Positions 49,847 through 57,807 of a DNA stretch of 64,000 nt are shown here, one piece after another. Source of the DNA: SCTD01 sp046593875. GTDB taxonomy: Bacteria > Actinomycetota > Actinomycetes > Mycobacteriales > SCTD01. The stretch spans positions 22,674 to 86,673 of the forward strand of contig JBKJQQ010000241.1 in the NCBI GenBank assembly GCA_046593875.1, in the 5' to 3' direction. The first letter of the stretch is position 1; the number at the start of each line of letters is the position of its first letter. The position numbers and the translations under genes are program-made. The notes under the pieces were generated by a model. The model made no database searches and had not been told where the DNA came from. It worked only from the letters and a program-made list of their open reading frames with translations.

Positions 49847-51568
49847 GTGCCGTACCGCCGCTACGCCCCCGCCTGGTTGCTGGCCTCGACCCTGCTCCTG
49901 CTCGTGGCGATCGCCCCGTCGCGGGGCGCGCAGCAGAGCGCCGGGTCCTCGTTCGCGCCCTTCGACGCCACTTCCGGTGCGTCCTCCGTCCCGGGCGCGG
50001 CCGGTGACCCGTTCGCGCCGGGCGCGGCAGGAGCGGCTCCGGGAGCGGCTCCGGGAGCGGCCCCGGGCACGACGGCCGGCGGCGCGGCCAGCACGAGCGG
50101 CGCAACGGCGGGAGCGCCGACCGGCGCGGCCGGGAGCGCCGGAGCCGGTGGGGCACCCCGCGCAGCGCGAGGGACCGCAGCGAGCGGCGACACCAGCCAC
50201 TGCCGCGACGGCAAGCAGTTCGCCCTCCCCGGCTTCATCGCCGCTCCCCCGTGCCAGCCCAAGTTCGCGGGGGGCGACAACGGCGGCGCGACCTATCCCG
50301 GTGTCACGAAGACGGCGATCTCCGTCGTCTACTACCGGGTCAAGCAGAACGCCGCCGTGCAGGCCGCCCTGGGAAGCGCCGGGGTGCAGCCGACGCCGGG
50401 CCAACTCGACGGGTTCCTCGAGGCCGAAGCCGCCTTCATCGCCAAGCGCTACGAGCTGTGGGGACGCAAGCTCCACATCGCCGTCTACGAGAGCCCGTCC
50501 TGCCAGGCGTCTCCGCCGAGCGACGACTGCTTCCGGCAGGACGCCCGCGCGCTGATCGCCAAGCACAAGCCGTTCGCCGTCATCTTCCCGCAGAACGGCA
50601 CGGCGCCCGGGTTCCAGGACGAGCTGAGCAAGGCGGGCGTCGTGAACTTCGGCGGCCTGGGGCTGCCCGGCAGCTTCAACACCAGCCGTCGTCCGTTCCG
50701 CTACGACCACACGATGGACGGGGACACCCAGGCAACCCTCACGGGCGAGTTCTACTGCAAGCGGCTGGCCAACGCGAAGGCGGCGTACGCCGGTGACGCC
50801 GCGCTGCGGGGACAAGCGCGCAAGGCGCTGATCCTCGTACCCGACTCGGAGTTCACCGTCGCGGCCGCGCAGCGCCTGCAGTCCGTCATCAACCGCTGCG
50901 ACAGGGTCGGCGCCACCATCAAGACGTACGCACAGGACACCAGCCAGGCGGCGAGCCAGTCGACGACGCTGGCCTCGCAGGCCAAGCAGAGCGGCATCAC
51001 GACGATCCTGTGGTTCACCGACCCGGTGCTGCCGATCTTCCTCACGCCGCAGATGACGTCGCAGAACTTCTTCCCCGAGAACGTCACGGTCGGCACGAAC
51101 TTCCTCGACTACGACCCACTGGCCCAGCTGTACGACCAGCGGCAGTGGGCGAACGCCTTCGGCCTCGGCAACCTCGCGGAGAGCCAGGACCCGAAGAAGC
51201 AGGACGCCTACACCGCCTACCGCGACGGGGGCGGCAGCGGCGAGCCGTACATCAGCGCCGACGGCGCGCAGGGCTACTTCAGCATTCTCGCGGCGGGCAT
51301 CCAGCAGGCCGGCGCGCGCCTGGATCCCGGCACGTTCGAGCGGGGCGTCCTGACCCTGCCCGCATACGGCGGCGACCGGTTCCACAGCCGGATCGACTTC
51401 GGCCCCGGCGACTACACCGGCCAGTCGGACGCGCGCGTCACCTACTGGGACCCGAACGCGACCTCGCCGGTCAACGGGGAGCGCGGCGCGTACGTGCCTC
51501 TCGACGGCGGGAAGCGCTACGCGGTCGGCCAGTTCCCCAGGACGCCGCTCAGCGTGCCCCGCTCGTGA
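49847..51568 (+). CDS. secreted substrate-binding protein of a branched-chain amino acid (HAAT)-type importer
   Basis: 573 residues. A signal peptide (PYRRYAPAWLLASTLLLLVAIAPSRG) is followed by roughly 90 residues of Ala/Gly/Pro/Thr-rich linker, then a periplasmic-binding-protein fold of the LivJ/amide-urea type (YPGVTKTAISVVYYRVKQNA, FAVIFPQNGTAPGFQDELSKAGVVNFGG, ILVPDSEF, GITTILWFTDPVLPIFLTPQ, FSILAAGIQQAGARLDPGTFERG). No lipobox Cys is present, so it is not a lipoprotein; the linker may hold it in the wall. It has four Cys that could form disulfides. The ligand is unknown, probably a sulfate ester given the neighbours. GTG 49847 follows AAGGA. Confidence 0.85.
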   Translation: MPYRRYAPAWLLASTLLLLVAIAPSRGAQQSAGSSFAPFDATSGASSVPGAAGDPFAPGAAGAAPGAAPGAAPGTTAGGAASTSGATAGAPTGAAGSAGAGGAPRAARGTAASGDTSHCRDGKQFALPGFIAAPPCQPKFAGGDNGGATYPGVTKTAISVVYYRVKQNAAVQAALGSAGVQPTPGQLDGFLEAEAAFIAKRYELWGRKLHIAVYESPSCQASPPSDDCFRQDARALIAKHKPFAVIFPQNGTAPGFQDELSKAGVVNFGGLGLPGSFNTSRRPFRYDHTMDGDTQATLTGEFYCKRLANAKAAYAGDAALRGQARKALILVPDSEFTVAAAQRLQSVINRCDRVGATIKTYAQDTSQAASQSTTLASQAKQSGITTILWFTDPVLPIFLTPQMTSQNFFPENVTVGTNFLDYDPLAQLYDQRQWANAFGLGNLAESQDPKKQDAYTAYRDGGGSGEPYISADGAQGYFSILAAGIQQAGARLDPGTFERGVLTLPAYGGDRFHSRIDFGPGDYTGQSDARVTYWDPNATSPVNGERGAYVPLDGGKRYAVGQFPRTPLSVPRS

Positions 51569-54500
51569 CCGGCCTCTGGGGCCGCATCCCGGTGTGGCTG
51601 CGGCAGGTGCTCGCGGTGCCCGTCGTCCTGCTGACGGCGGAGCTGGTCTTCGGCTGGGGCTCGACCCGGCAGGTCCTGGGCGTGGTGCCCTTCCCGGCCG
51701 GCGTGCCGTTCGGCAACCTGGCCGAGGGCGCGGTCTTCGGGCTGCTCTACAGCTTGCCGGCCTTCGGCCTGATCCTGGTGCACCGCGCGCAGCGGATCAT
51801 CAACTTCTCGCAGGCCGCGCTGGGCAGCTCGGGGTCGGTCCTGGGCCTGCTGCTGGTCACGCAGAGCGGGCTGCCGTACGCCGTCGGGCTCGTCGCAGCC
51901 CTGGCCACGGGCGCGCTTCTCGGCGGGCTGACCCAGCGCCTGGTCATGAAGCGTTTCGAGGCCCGGTCTCGGCTCATCATGACCGTCGCCACGATCGGCA
52001 TCGGCCAGATCCTTGTCGTCGGCAGCGTGGTGCTGCCCAAGCTGTTCGGCAGCTCGATCCTCGGCTCGAGCCAGCTGCCCACGCCGTTCGACGGTCTGCG
52101 CTTCTCGATCGGGCAGGTCGTCCTGAACGGCAACTACCTCGCGATCCTCGTGGTGACGGCGCTGACGGTCACCGGACTCAGCCTGTTCTTCCGCCTCACC
52201 CGCACCGGTCTCGCCGTCCGCGTCAGCGCCGAGAACGCCGACCGGGCACGGCTGCTCGGCGTCGACGTCGCGCGTACGGCCACGCTCGTCTGGGTGCTCG
52301 CGGGGCTGCTGTCGGCGGCGTCGACCTTCCTGCGGGTGCCGGTCGTCGGTCAGGCCGCCGGCGCAGACATCGACCCGGCGCTGCTGCTCTTCCCACTGGC
52401 GGCGGCCGTCATCGCCCGCTTCGACTCGCTGCCCCACGCGCTCGTCGCGGGGATCGGGCTCGGAGTCATGGACCGGGCCGCCTTCTACGCCACTGGCAAC
52501 CCGAACCTGCCGGTCGCGCTGGTGCTGCCGGTGCTGCTCGTGGCGCTGCTGCGCAGCGGCGCCGTCTCCCGCGCCTTCGACACCGGCATCACGAGCTTCG
52601 CCAGCGCCGCGGAGACCCGCCCGGTGGCCGCGGCGCTGCGCCGGCTGCCGGAGGTCGTCTGGGGCACCCGCGTGCTCCGAGCCGCAGCGCTGGCCGCAGC
52701 CGTCGGGGCGCCCCTGGTGGTGTCGCCGGGCCGGCTCGGCTTCCTGACCCTGATCGTGTTGGCGGCGATGATCGCGCTGTCGCTGACCGTGCTCACCGGC
52801 TGGGCGGGGCAGGTCTCGCTTGGGCAGTTCGGGATCGCCGGCATCGGCGCCGCGGTCGCCGGCGGCCTCGCCACCAACGCGAACGCCGACTTCTTCGTGA
52901 CCCTGGTGGCCGCCGTTCTCGCCGGCGTCGTGGTCGCGACCGCGATCGGCATCCCCGCGCTCCGCCTACCCGGGCTGTTCCTGGCGGTGGTGACGCTGGC
53001 GCTGGCCGCCGTCGTGGAGCGGGTGGTTCTGGACCGCAGGTACTTCGGCTGGCTGCTGCCCTCCGAAGGGGAGGCGATCGTCCGGCCGGTCCTCTTCGGC
53101 CGCGTCGACGTCAGCAGCGACGGTGCGTTCTACCTCGTGTGCCTGACCGCTCTGGTCCTGTGCATGACCGCGGTGCGGCGCGTCCGCAGCACCCGGTCCG
53201 GCCGCGTCTACGTCGCGCAGCGCGACAACGTCCGCGCGGCGCAGGCGCTGGGCGTGGACGCGACGCGCTCGAAGCTGGCCGCATTCGCGCTGTCGGGCGC
53301 CGTCGCGGCCCTCGCCGGTGCGCTGTACGCCTACCAGGTCGGCGCGCTCAGCCCGACCACGTTCTCGCTGCAGCGCAGCGTCGACGTCTTCGTCTTCGCC
53401 ATCGTGGGAGGCATTGCCAGCCCGTACGGCGCAGTGGCCGGGGCCGTCATCTACCAGAGCCTGCGCTTCTTCGGGACCTCCATCTTCGGCTTCCTCGGCT
53501 ACGTCGGGCTGGACGGCCTGATCGACGTCGCGGACCAGATCGCCTTGTCCGCGGGGGTTCTGGTGGTGCTGGCGTTCTTCCCCGGCGGCCTGGCCGCGGG
53601 CGGCACGGCCCTGCGGGACGGGCTGCTGCGACGCCTCGCCGCGCGGCGCGAGCTGGTCGCGATCCCGGCCGCCGACGGGGCGGAGCCGACGGAGGCAGTC
53701 CAGCAGGTGCACGCGGACGACCCGCCGGAGGACGCGCTGCTGGTGTGCCGCGGCGTCGAGGTGGGCTACGACGGGGTGCGCGTGCTGTTCGGCGTCGACG
53801 TGCACGTGCGGCGCGGCGAGGTGCTCGCGCTACTGGGCACCAACGGCGCGGGCAAGTCCACGCTGCTGCGTGCCATCAGCGGGCTGTCCGCCGCGAGCAG
53901 CGGCACGGTGGTCTACGCCGGTCGCGACATCACCGGGACGTCGGCCCGCGAGCGGGTCGCGAGCGGCATCGTGCAGGTGCCGGGTGGCAAGGGTGTCTTC
54001 CCGACCGTCACCGTCGCCGACCACTTCCGCGCCGCCCGCTGGATGCTGAGCGGCGAGGAGGCACACGCCCGGGCCGACGCGGCGCAGGCCCAGGTGCTCG
54101 AGTGGTTCCCGCAGCTCGCCCAGCGCTGGGACGGCCTGGCCGGGAACCTGTCGGGCGGCGAGGCGCAGCAGCTCGCGGTCGGCATGGCCTTCATCGCCGA
54201 GCCGGAGCTGCTCATCATCGACGAGCTGTCCCTGGGGCTCTCGCCGGCCATCGTCGAGCAGCTGCTCGAGGTGGTCCGACAGGTGAACGCCCGCGGCACC
54301 TCGATCATCGTGGTCGAGCAGTCGGTCAACGTCGCGCTGACGATCGCCGACCGGGCGTACTTCCTGGAGAAGGGGCAGGTGCGCTACTCCGGCCCGACCG
54401 CCGACCTGCTCGAGCGCGGTGACATCCTGCGATCGGTCTTCCTCGAGGGGGCGGCGATCGCCGCCACGCCGGCGCAGCGGCGGCCGGAGCCCGAGGCCGT

Positions 54501-55320
54501 CGACGCTGCGCCCGCGCTGTCGGTGCGCGGGCTGTCGGTCGCGTTCGGCGGCGTGCGCGCCGTCAGCTCGGTGAGCTTCGACCTCGCCCCCCGCGAGATC
54601 CTCGGCCTGATCGGCCCGAACGGTGCCGGCAAGACCACCGTCTTCGACCTGGTCAGTGGCTTTCTCGTACCGAGCTCCGGCACAGTCCGCTTCCAGGGCC
54701 GGGACGTCACAGGGCTCGGGGCAGCGGCGCGCGGCAACCTGGGGCTGGGCCGCTCCTTCCAGGACGCCCGGATCTTCTCGAGCATGACGGTGGCGGAGAA
54801 CATCGCGGTCGCGCTCGAGCGCCACCTCGAGGTCCGTGACCACCTCGCCGCGGCGCTGTGCCTGCCGGACGTGCTGGAGGTGGAGCGACACATCGCGTGG
54901 ACCGTGGCCGACCTGGTGGAGCTGCTCAACCTCGGTGACCACCGCGACCGACTGGTCCGGGAGCTGTCGACCGGAACCCGGCGGATCGCCGACCTCGCGA
55001 TGGCGCTGGCGTACGACCCCGCGGTCCTGCTGCTGGACGAGCCCAGCAGTGGCATCTCGCAGAAGGAGGCCGAGGCGCTCGCCCCGCTGCTGCTACGGAT
55101 TCGTGACGAGGCGCGCTGCGCGATGCTCGTCATCGAGCACGACATGCCGATGATCCGGGCAGTCAGCGACCGGCTGCTCGCCCTCGAGCTCGGTGCCGTC
55201 ATCGCGTCGGGGCACCCCGACGAGGTGCTCTCCGACCCGCGCGTGGTGGCCGGCTACCTCGGCAGCGACGAGGCCACCATCCACCGGTCCGGCCGGCGCC
55301 TGGAAGGAGCCCCCGCATGA
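51565..55320 (+). CDS. single-chain HAAT-family ABC importer (LivH-LivM-LivF-LivG fusion)
   Basis: 1251 residues on one polypeptide. First permease (about 40-330) has FGLLYSLPAFGLILVHRAQRIINFSQAALG. Second permease (about 375-690) has LTGWAGQVSLGQFGIAGIGA. The LivF-like ATPase (about 725-965) has Walker A GTNGAGKS at 758, LSGGEAQQLAVG and LLIIDE. The LivG-like ATPase (about 984-1235) has GPNGAGKT at 1017, GLGRSFQDARIFSSMTVAENI, a deviant signature LSTGTRRIADLAMAL and LLLDEPSSG. These parts are normally four genes. GTG 51565 overlaps the binding-protein stop as GTGA. It should import the ligand into the cytosol, where the sulfatases lie. Confidence 0.93.
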   Translation: MTGLWGRIPVWLRQVLAVPVVLLTAELVFGWGSTRQVLGVVPFPAGVPFGNLAEGAVFGLLYSLPAFGLILVHRAQRIINFSQAALGSSGSVLGLLLVTQSGLPYAVGLVAALATGALLGGLTQRLVMKRFEARSRLIMTVATIGIGQILVVGSVVLPKLFGSSILGSSQLPTPFDGLRFSIGQVVLNGNYLAILVVTALTVTGLSLFFRLTRTGLAVRVSAENADRARLLGVDVARTATLVWVLAGLLSAASTFLRVPVVGQAAGADIDPALLLFPLAAAVIARFDSLPHALVAGIGLGVMDRAAFYATGNPNLPVALVLPVLLVALLRSGAVSRAFDTGITSFASAAETRPVAAALRRLPEVVWGTRVLRAAALAAAVGAPLVVSPGRLGFLTLIVLAAMIALSLTVLTGWAGQVSLGQFGIAGIGAAVAGGLATNANADFFVTLVAAVLAGVVVATAIGIPALRLPGLFLAVVTLALAAVVERVVLDRRYFGWLLPSEGEAIVRPVLFGRVDVSSDGAFYLVCLTALVLCMTAVRRVRSTRSGRVYVAQRDNVRAAQALGVDATRSKLAAFALSGAVAALAGALYAYQVGALSPTTFSLQRSVDVFVFAIVGGIASPYGAVAGAVIYQSLRFFGTSIFGFLGYVGLDGLIDVADQIALSAGVLVVLAFFPGGLAAGGTALRDGLLRRLAARRELVAIPAADGAEPTEAVQQVHADDPPEDALLVCRGVEVGYDGVRVLFGVDVHVRRGEVLALLGTNGAGKSTLLRAISGLSAASSGTVVYAGRDITGTSARERVASGIVQVPGGKGVFPTVTVADHFRAARWMLSGEEAHARADAAQAQVLEWFPQLAQRWDGLAGNLSGGEAQQLAVGMAFIAEPELLIIDELSLGLSPAIVEQLLEVVRQVNARGTSIIVVEQSVNVALTIADRAYFLEKGQVRYSGPTADLLERGDILRSVFLEGAAIAATPAQRRPEPEAVDAAPALSVRGLSVAFGGVRAVSSVSFDLAPREILGLIGPNGAGKTTVFDLVSGFLVPSSGTVRFQGRDVTGLGAAARGNLGLGRSFQDARIFSSMTVAENIAVALERHLEVRDHLAAALCLPDVLEVERHIAWTVADLVELLNLGDHRDRLVRELSTGTRRIADLAMALAYDPAVLLLDEPSSGISQKEAEALAPLLLRIRDEARCAMLVIEHDMPMIRAVSDRLLALELGAVIASGHPDEVLSDPRVVAGYLGSDEATIHRSGRRLEGAPA

Positions 55321-56420
55321 CGTCCCGCTGGTGGTTCCCGGTCGTCATGCTTTCGAGCCTGCTTGTCGGTGCGCCCGCGTCTGCTCAGCCCGCCGTGCCC
55401 GCCACGATCGGCCCTGCGGCGACCGCCTGGTTCGATGCGGGCTATCCGACGGCCACCGCACCCAAGCCCCCGGCGCCTACCGGCGTCGGCTCCGACCAGC
55501 TGCTCGTCGAGGGGGCGACGGTCGCCACGAGCATTCTTCTCGCGCCACTGCCGGTCGCGCCGGTCGTGGCCGAGAAGGCGTTGACCGCGCTGGCCTTCCG
55601 CCTCCCGCAGGGCGCGACAGCGGCGACGCTCGTGCTCGACCTCGTGCCAGGCACCTCGACCGCGCCAGTGACCGGCAAGGCGCCGACGGGCGTCACGCCG
55701 CAGGCATGCCCTGCCACGGGGGCGTTCGAGCCCGGTGGTCAGCAGCCGTTCGACGCACTGCCGGAGCACGACTGCAGCGGCCGCACGTCCGTCGGCACGC
55801 TCAGCGGCGACGGCACCCAACTCGTCTTCGCCGACATCGGCGGGCTGGCAGTGGGTTCGACGCTCTCGGTCGTGCTCCGCCCCGGCACGCTCGGCCCCGA
55901 GCGGCTGGTGATCGACACGCCGTCGAGAGCCGCGCTGACGCTGCTGCCGTTCGACGCGGCGCCCGCCTTCGACGGCAGTGGCAAGCCGGTCGCCGCTCCC
56001 CCGGCACCGCCTGCCGGTGACCCCGTCGACACGACTCCGCGGCCCGCAGGGTCCGCCGTGGCCGTGGCCGTGGCCGTCGCCGCGCCGCTGCCGACCGTGC
56101 CCGAGACGCAGGCGGCTCCTGCGCCCGGCGTCGTACCGCCTGTCGGTCCCGGTCCTCCTGTGCCGGCGGTCGCGGTCACGCCCGGGGCGTCGAGCCAGGC
56201 GGACGACGGCGCCACGCGGGCCGCTGCTCTCGCCGGGCTGCTGCTGCTCACGGCCGTCGCCGCCTGGCTCGCCTTCACCGACCCGCGCAGCCGGATCGGC
56301 GGGAGCTGGCGCGTGCCGCAGGCGCTGCGCGCCGGCGCGCCGGCGCCGGTGATGGTGCCCGAGCAGTGGGGCTACGGCGTCCACCGCAGCGTGCGCACCG
56401 GCCCGCCGCCCGCCCTCTGA
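55317..56420 (+). CDS. secreted, C-terminally membrane-anchored protein of unknown function
   Basis: 367 residues: signal peptide (TSRWWFPVVMLSSLLVGAPASAQ), a Thr/Ala/Gly-rich extracellular domain with two Cys (QACPATG, HDCSGR) probably bonded, a Pro/Ala/Val-rich stalk, one membrane helix near 300-320 (ALAGLLLLTAVAAWLAF) and a short basic cytosolic tail. No family is recognised. ATG overlaps the importer stop (ATGA), so it is made with the transporter. It may help display substrate or hold the unanchored binding protein near the membrane; this is inference from context. Confidence 0.7.
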   Translation: MTSRWWFPVVMLSSLLVGAPASAQPAVPATIGPAATAWFDAGYPTATAPKPPAPTGVGSDQLLVEGATVATSILLAPLPVAPVVAEKALTALAFRLPQGATAATLVLDLVPGTSTAPVTGKAPTGVTPQACPATGAFEPGGQQPFDALPEHDCSGRTSVGTLSGDGTQLVFADIGGLAVGSTLSVVLRPGTLGPERLVIDTPSRAALTLLPFDAAPAFDGSGKPVAAPPAPPAGDPVDTTPRPAGSAVAVAVAVAAPLPTVPETQAAPAPGVVPPVGPGPPVPAVAVTPGASSQADDGATRAAALAGLLLLTAVAAWLAFTDPRSRIGGSWRVPQALRAGAPAPVMVPEQWGYGVHRSVRTGPPPAL

Positions 56421-56447
56421 TTCCACCCCCTGGACAGGAAGGTCGTC

Positions 56448-57089
56448 ATGGAGCTGCCCGGCGTCTTCGGCTCGGTCGCGCCGTTCCTCGAGCAGTACGG
56501 CTACCTCGCCGTCGCCCTCGTGCTGCTCGTGGACAACCTCGGCATCCCGCTGCCCGGTGAGGCAGTGCTCGCCACCGGCGCGGTCCTCGCCGGCACCGGC
56601 CGGCTCGACGTCGGCCTCGTCGCGGGCGTCGCCCTGGTCGCGGCGGTGCTCGGCGGCAACGGCGGCTACGCCGTTGGGCGTTACGGCGGCCATCCGCTCG
56701 TCATGCGCCTCGGCCGTCGGGTCGGACTGACGCCGTCGCGCCTGGCCCGGGTCGAGCGCTTCTTCGAGCAGCAGGGCGTCAAGGTCGTGCTGGTGAGCCG
56801 GTTCGTGCCGCTGCTGCGCCAGTTCTACGGAGTCGTCGCCGGCACGTCCGAGATGCCCTGGTGGCGCTTCTTCTTCGCCAACCTGGCCGGAGCGGCGCTC
56901 TGGATCGCCTTCTGGACCACCGTCGGCTACAACGCCGGCGACCACCTCGACGTGATCAGCCGCGCCATCACCGGCGGGAGTCCGGTCCTCGCCGTGGTGC
57001 TGCTGCTGCTCTGGCTGGCGCGCCGCCAGCTGCGGCGGCGTCGTACGCCCGTCGCCCCTGCCCCTTCCGCGACCAGTGCCTCGTCATGA
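56448..57089 (+). CDS. DedA family membrane protein
   Basis: 213 residues: FLEQYGYLAVALVLLVDNLGIPLPGEAVL, GGNGGYAVGRYGG, RVERFFEQQGVKVVLVSRFVPLLRQFYGVVAGTSEMPWWRFFFANLAGAALW, the typical DedA pattern with the conserved Arg/Pro/Gly residues. DedA proteins are linked to lipid-carrier flipping and envelope homeostasis. GGAAGG precedes the ATG. It follows the secreted protein by 27 nt and is probably the last gene of the importer operon. Confidence 0.92.
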   Translation: MELPGVFGSVAPFLEQYGYLAVALVLLVDNLGIPLPGEAVLATGAVLAGTGRLDVGLVAGVALVAAVLGGNGGYAVGRYGGHPLVMRLGRRVGLTPSRLARVERFFEQQGVKVVLVSRFVPLLRQFYGVVAGTSEMPWWRFFFANLAGAALWIAFWTTVGYNAGDHLDVISRAITGGSPVLAVVLLLLWLARRQLRRRRTPVAPAPSATSASS

Positions 57090-57225
57090 TTTCCCCGAGC
57101 ACCGGGCTCACGTCGCTGCAGCGCCCCGGATGCGCGCCATGCAATCGCTCTGGTCACGACGCCGTCGACACGATGGACCAGTCGGAACGATCCCTCCGCC
57201 GCTCGCAGGCGACGGGGACGCACCG

Positions 57226-57807
57226 TCAGCCCGTCGCACCCTCGAGCAGCATCGCGCCGAGCTCGTCCACCCACCGATCGTCGGCGGTGGTCACCCGGAC
57301 CCGCCTGATCGTGCCCGGGAAGCGGGCAGGGGCGACGTAGTCCCCGACCGGCACCCCGCGGTCGCAGCCGACGTCGACACCGGTGTAGCCGGTCCGGGCC
57401 CGCGCCAGCAGCGGCAGCACGCCGGACGCCACCCGGCGCCCGTCGACGAGCAGCGTCACGGCACCCGCCGCACCGACCCGCCGCACCCGCAGCTCCAGGT
57501 CCGTCCAGCGCCCCACCGGCACGGCTGCCCGCGAGCGCAGCGTCGAGCGGAGCCCGGCATGGACGTAGTCGTGCCAGAGCCGCCCGTCGCGGACGTGCAG
57601 CGAGTAGCCGGCGTGCCGGTCGCCGTGCGAGATCAGGACCCCCTCAGCGGCCGGCGACGGCAGGAGGACCTCGGCGCGCACGGCGTACGAGCAGCCGCGC
57701 ACGTCCGGCGAGGCCGCATCCGGAAGCCGAGCGCGCCCGGGGTACAGCGTCCACGCGGGCACGACCTCAGCGCCGGGTGCTCTCGGGTCGACCGGACATC
57801 GGCGCAC
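57226..57807 (-). CDS. C-terminal lectin-like (LamG-type) domain split from the arylsulfatase
   Basis: The frame encodes the beta-sandwich domain that normally ends large actinobacterial arylsulfatases (compare mycobacterial AtsD): TLYPGRARLPDAASPDVRGCSYAVRAEVLL, GVLISHGDRHAGYSLHVRDGRL, VTLLVDGRRVASGVLP, TGVDVGCDRGVPVGD. Here it is 1 nt out of frame with the sulfatase and overlaps its end by 41 nt. A GTG at 57807 preceded by GGCGG could start it independently, giving 193 residues. Either a +1 frameshift or a natural gene split explains this. The function of the domain is unknown. Confidence 0.65.
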   Translation of the reverse strand: MRRCPVDPRAPGAEVVPAWTLYPGRARLPDAASPDVRGCSYAVRAEVLLPSPAAEGVLISHGDRHAGYSLHVRDGRLWHDYVHAGLRSTLRSRAAVPVGRWTDLELRVRRVGAAGAVTLLVDGRRVASGVLPLLARARTGYTGVDVGCDRGVPVGDYVAPARFPGTIRRVRVTTADDRWVDELGAMLLEGATG

